Of a stretch of DNA of 64,000 nt, positions 61,401 to 64,000 are shown piece after piece. The stretch covers positions 124,001 through 188,000 of the forward strand of contig NZ_FOBD01000003.1 in the NCBI RefSeq assembly GCF_900109515.1. Direction: 5' to 3'. A model generated the notes under the pieces. It saw only the letters and a program-made list of their open reading frames with translations, was not told the DNA's origin and ran no database searches. Source of the DNA: Paenibacillus sp. OK003. GTDB lineage: Bacteria; Bacillota; Bacilli; Paenibacillales; Paenibacillaceae. Numbering within the stretch: position 1 is the first letter of the stretch; every line of letters begins with the position of its first letter. A program made the translations under genes and the position numbers.

Positions 61401-63563
61401 GATATTGCTCATAATGCGGTTATTGGCCGATATTCCAGTTATCCAGGTTATTACTATAAGGGTTTCGCCGTTAGCCAACTTGAACCGGACTTTCCTCTGG
61501 AAGGCCCCAGCGGGGCTACATCCATCTATTACCACCATATTCCGGGGCAGCTTGGGCAAACGATGGATTATTTGATCAGCGAACAATCATTAAAATCGAA
61601 TGGAAGCATTACATTTCCTTCCGTATTTGAAACGAATTTTTTATGGTTCAAATATCACCTCTATGGGAATAAACCAGGTCAATTTTATGGTAATTCCGAC
61701 GTTTGGCTTTGGATGCCCAAGGGGATCATTAAGACCAATCATTCTCAATTGAACTGGATCACAGGTGAGAGTGGAGATAAATTCTACATTGGGCTAAGCA
61801 ACGCATCGTCAGAAGAAATTCAGACTCCGATCGAATTGAATGAACAGATCATTGGGTTCAACCCGGCACAAGATTATACCGTAACGATCATCCGCGACAA
61901 TGGTACACCAGAGCAAGCAGTTATGAGTGGCGGAACCATTCAAGCCACGGTTTCAGGCAAGGGCATCACCGCTATCATTGTAGAAGGACTTAACATTGAT
62001 GTGCCGCTGCATCAGGTTAGAACGGCTGAACCATCGGATGCAAGCTATTTCTTTGATACTCACAGTCCAATTGATGCGGTTAAAGGCATGCTGATGGTTA
62101 AACCCGACGAAACGGTCTATGATGCATATGTGCAGGCCAAAACGACGAAACCCGCGACAATCCATTATTCCTTGGATGGCGGGGCTACGTATACGACCGT
62201 CCCAGATACGATATACCCGATGGAATGGTCGATACGGGTGAATGATTTATCCCAAACCTTCACGTATTACGTGGAATCAGAGGGGAAACAGACCCGCAAG
62301 CGGACACTTTATCTGCCTGATCAGGTTACGGAAACGCCAGTCCAACCCGATGGGCAGGAGAGTTCATCTATCATAGTGGATAATACGGAGGCGGAGACAG
62401 AAGGCGTCTGGATAAGGGATACGACGGCTGACAACTATTACTATGATAACTATGTGTATGCCAAATCTACGGCCGGCAACGCGACAAGCAAAATGAGATG
62501 GCGGCCTGAGCTGCCGGAAAGTGTCACTTATAGCGTGTATTATAAGATTCCGCAAATCACTGCTACGAGTGAAAATTGGGCAACGAATGCTTCTTTTACT
62601 GTTTATTATAGCGGGGGCTCCGAGACGGTTACTGTTGATGAGACAGCGGCGAATGGTACTTGGGTGCACCTAGGGGATTATCCTTTTGCTGCAGGCGATA
62701 GTGGGTACGTGGAACTAACCAATAAAGCCAACAAGTCCAGGGTCATTGCTGATGCGATCATGTGGGTGGACCCCAACAGGATACCGCAATTGGAGTCTGC
62801 TGTGATCCTGTCCGATCGGAACGAGCTGCAGATGACTCAAACCGCACAGCTGAGCGTAACCGGCTATTTGGATAACGGTTTGATCGGTGATCTAACACAG
62901 GCCAATGTACAGTATTTCGTTGATCGTATGGATCTGGCCGAAGTGGATAGCAGTGGCTTGTTGACCCTTCTTAATCTCGATGGGGACACGGATCACATTG
63001 AGGTATGGGCTACTGTCACGATTGACGGAGTGACCATAACCACACCATCTTTGAACATCACGATCAAGGACTTAACGGTTATCGTGGACAGTACAAATAC
63101 AACTGGGTTATACACGACAGAAGGGTCTTGGAGTCAAAGCAATTTAGCCGGATACAAAATTGGGGTTAAGTCCCGTTACTCTACAGTTCAAGGATCATCT
63201 GCAACGTGGAAAGGCCAGTTTCCAGAGGGGAAATATACAGTCTCGATCTACAAGCTCGTCCATACGACGGGAAACGATAATCATGTCAAAGTGGAAGTGA
63301 AGCATAAGACGGGTACTGAGGTCACCTATATCGATGCAACGGCCGGCTCATCGGGTTGGGTTAATCTAGGAACGTTCGACTTTACGGGTGACGGTAGCGA
63401 GTATGTCCGGTTAACCAGGGTTACGCCTACAACGATAGACCCGCCAACGCTTCCTGCAGATATGATCTATACGAGGGCTGATGCAGTTATGTTCGAAATG
63501 CATTCCGATGATTCGGAGCTGCTTGCAAATGAAGCGCAAGGTGAACCGACACTTTCTGAATAA
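58500..63563 (+). CDS. Giant secreted protein with four golvesin/Xly CBD-like domains
   Basis: This 1687-residue protein has a signal peptide (KRKLFFFIVFMLTIVVPSS, cleavage likely after AYA near residue 30). Two tandem golvesin/xanthan-lyase CBD-like domains follow at about 35-185 and 190-345; each starts with TIIIDDGS, contains AGTAKISFYKLDW and ends TRADAVKFEGNIRQ. A core of about 900 residues follows, with a beta-rich part (FYEAAWDGGKSIVRDMFY) and a helical, toroid-like part (PQTYNY-type aromatic segments, FEAGSTTGYYRMNAQEAP). Two more golvesin-type domains lie at about 1275-1420 and 1530-1670. The core looks like a lyase or hydrolase but I cannot assign a family. There is no SLH or LPXTG anchor. 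ATG 58500, with AGGAGAGG at 58481-58488, is preferred over the TTG at 58461. Confidence 0.8.
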   Translation: MVKRKLFFFIVFMLTIVVPSSLIGIRAAYAETLPYQTIIIDDGSIKINDVVTPDAGNENNGYSAPNWTTSTGVKGYDLSSTQYTSTAGRTITWNPRLEAGTAKISFYKLDWADKADNNVKIEIAHNGTTDVVFMDLRPSSGAPAGWVDLGEYYFSGVGEEFVKLTRSTGTTNTILTRADAVKFEGNIRQKEPHKTIIIDDGSLTIDNVVTVDSGNVNNGFSAPYWTTSAGVKGYNNSSSKYTDAVGRTITWNPRLEAGTAKISFYKLDWADKADSNVKIEIVHNGITDVKFMDLRPSSGPSVGWVDLGEYEFSGDDSEFVRLTRTQPTTGTIITRADAVKFEGNIRQQAPPLPPLRSRTLANLSYTEKGSIENANYKATFYEAAWDGGKSIVRDMFYKNTDTGNWMPINNVSERLEEQWVLLDGNAGSRTNYYDTMNKRWITFDEVHFPDSHTAVLTDSTHGSDYDFEVNWSMAGDKPDVSFAFTPRRDGNYVIGYQSFTTEAVSGINEVLNGFRSHAKMVGTVESTSLRELSAPMSLVEKNDGSGNPLTYGLFVPSAELPVEFEPTGGVTKQRLGMSLVNNEGSVQPILYAPQLGTYSQMTAESTYQFHMGLIAQKSNLYESYADILRNEYGYSAYRENVSDQSLTDAMFNMIDLLKIEPQGDDSVNYVPSPSGWWSRAKGFIDIENEDSVRTSSNAVLLGAYYLTGDDQLYDTRALPSVQYGVSRNGIGWSPTQKKVYGVPSLWKMATLPFDVSSVAAVNQMMGTSAGIGALAQEEYLMRDPDQKDRGPVIQPLMMYRMTGDAKYLQAAKDAADSYILQYIDTPATVDVSKNEFIYYYSKLWMEILELYEETQDPKYLNAAYKEAKRYATMFVARPVPEGNVTIPQPETYNYAESFHWPESGKFQYPRLKLPEDIAGGVQADRWLVSPSGLTFEAGSTTGYYRMNAQEAPFMLRLSLYTGDKLLQDIAHNAVIGRYSSYPGYYYKGFAVSQLEPDFPLEGPSGATSIYYHHIPGQLGQTMDYLISEQSLKSNGSITFPSVFETNFLWFKYHLYGNKPGQFYGNSDVWLWMPKGIIKTNHSQLNWITGESGDKFYIGLSNASSEEIQTPIELNEQIIGFNPAQDYTVTIIRDNGTPEQAVMSGGTIQATVSGKGITAIIVEGLNIDVPLHQVRTAEPSDASYFFDTHSPIDAVKGMLMVKPDETVYDAYVQAKTTKPATIHYSLDGGATYTTVPDTIYPMEWSIRVNDLSQTFTYYVESEGKQTRKRTLYLPDQVTETPVQPDGQESSSIIVDNTEAETEGVWIRDTTADNYYYDNYVYAKSTAGNATSKMRWRPELPESVTYSVYYKIPQITATSENWATNASFTVYYSGGSETVTVDETAANGTWVHLGDYPFAAGDSGYVELTNKANKSRVIADAIMWVDPNRIPQLESAVILSDRNELQMTQTAQLSVTGYLDNGLIGDLTQANVQYFVDRMDLAEVDSSGLLTLLNLDGDTDHIEVWATVTIDGVTITTPSLNITIKDLTVIVDSTNTTGLYTTEGSWSQSNLAGYKIGVKSRYSTVQGSSATWKGQFPEGKYTVSIYKLVHTTGNDNHVKVEVKHKTGTEVTYIDATAGSSGWVNLGTFDFTGDGSEYVRLTRVTPTTIDPPTLPADMIYTRADAVMFEMHSDDSELLANEAQGEPTLSE

Positions 63564-63633
63564 TGGCAGTGAATTGCGAATGGAAGTGGAACTAAGGTAA
63601 GTGATGTTAAACAAATGATTGTAAAATAACATA

Positions 63634-63672
63634 AGAGCCGAGTGGATGAGAACGATCCATTCGGCTTTTTTG
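63634..63672 (+). terminator. Terminator ending the second carbohydrate locus
   Basis: AGCCGAGTGGAT (63636-63647) pairs with ATCCATTCGGCT (63655-63666) with one G-T pair, followed by six T. Confidence 0.9.
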
Positions 63673-63731
63673 TTGAGTAATGGTGCGTATATCAGTATCT
63701 TCAGAAAGGATTCAGTTGCAAGAACCCTAGG

Positions 63732-64000
63732 TTAATCATTAAATTCAACAAATACATGCATATTTCGATCTACTCCTGCGATCCCGGTTGTTTGTTTAAT
63801 ATCCAAAAATTCAAGTCGTTCTTCCCATTCAACTCTTTCATGATCCGATTCATCTGCGTAATATTCAAAAATATACGTTAAGACAAATGCATTAATGGAA
63901 TTGGAGATGTAGATTTCTCTTCGGACGCAGCGCCGCTGGCGCTGAACCTTCAACAGGCCGCTGTTACCTATATCCACTACCATGTGGATTTGAATCATAG
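63732..64000 (-). CDS. C-terminal part of an unidentified gene (partial)
   Basis: A minus-strand frame is open from the window edge to TAA at 63734-63732 and encodes at least 88 residues ending MHVFVEFND. An ATG at 63998 is present but the frame continues to the edge, so the true start may lie outside. The sequence is rich in Glu/Asp (EYYADESDHERVEWEERLEF) with no motif I recognise. It is convergent with the giant golvesin-domain gene. Confidence 0.5.
   Translation of the reverse strand, partial: MIQIHMVVDIGNSGLLKVQRQRRCVRREIYISNSINAFVLTYIFEYYADESDHERVEWEERLEFLDIKQTTGIAGVDRNMHVFVEFND

Noticed and set aside
1-64000. CRISPR arrays, prophage modules, integrases or complete insertion sequences
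   Set aside because: No regularly spaced repeats, phage structural genes, transposase or integrase motifs were seen.

Overview
The window looks like a chromosomal segment from a Paenibacillus-type Firmicute. Strong AGGAGG-type ribosome-binding sites, TTGACA/TATAAT-like promoters and hairpin-plus-T terminators occur throughout. The regulators and transporters are typical of that genus: YesM/YesN two-component pairs with AraC-type response regulators, LplB/YtcP-type permeases with large lipoprotein solute-binding proteins, stalk-domain proteins, golvesin-type domains and the DUF5107-TPR family. Identification rests on family recognition by reading; no database search was run. I saw no rRNA, tRNA, CRISPR array, intact insertion sequence or prophage.

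Region 1 (1-2600) holds a TIM-barrel PEP-hydrolase-like gene and a Bcr/CflA-type drug-efflux MFS gene behind a promoter with a 19-bp spacer of MerR-regulated type. Region 2 (2646-21640) is a hemicellulose locus: an AraC regulator divergent from a giant DUF5107-TPR protein, a cellulase-like GH-A protein, a response regulator / histidine kinase / response regulator triad, a solute-binding lipoprotein and two permeases, then GH43, intracellular GH10 xylanase and GH43. It resembles the aldouronate (xylan fragment) cluster of Paenibacillus, but GH43 stands where the alpha-glucuronidase usually is. The likely job is import and cytosolic breakdown of (arabino)xylo-oligosaccharides.

Region 3 (21658-26370) has an amidohydrolase divergent from a MarR regulator, with MarR-type dyads placed in the promoters. 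It is followed by a decayed phosphonate-type ABC system (one truncated and one intact PhnE) and a tyrosine phosphatase. Region 4 (26416-30600) is a nucleoside module: a Mga/BglG-like regulator, deoD, a decayed purine/pyrimidine permease and nupC. Region 5 (30765-39540) is mixed: NUDIX, ilvE, a methyltransferase, an OmpR-type two-component system, GNAT, pbuG behind an attenuator-like leader, a minimal MerR protein and a CPBP protease. Region 6 (39840-47400) has a secreted stalk/PKD protein next to a SecA2-like ATPase, a methyltransferase, and a MarR-regulated membrane-anchored alpha/beta hydrolase.

Region 7 (47675-63672) is a second carbohydrate locus of unknown substrate: two permeases, a solute-binding lipoprotein, a YesM/YesN pair, a cytosolic FAD-dependent oxidoreductase with a discoidin-like tail, an SGNH esterase and a 1687-residue secreted protein with four golvesin/xanthan-lyase-type domains. 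A pair of near-identical sites, each a direct repeat of AGAAATT with 18-bp period about 25 bp upstream of a -10 box, precedes both its first gene and the giant protein gene. I regard this as the operator of the locus's AraC-type response regulator, and the locus as the best candidate here for an undescribed system. Other structure includes a dispersed family of terminator-like repeats (at least four copies) and several gene remnants (VOC, PhnE, NCS2 permease, LuxR).
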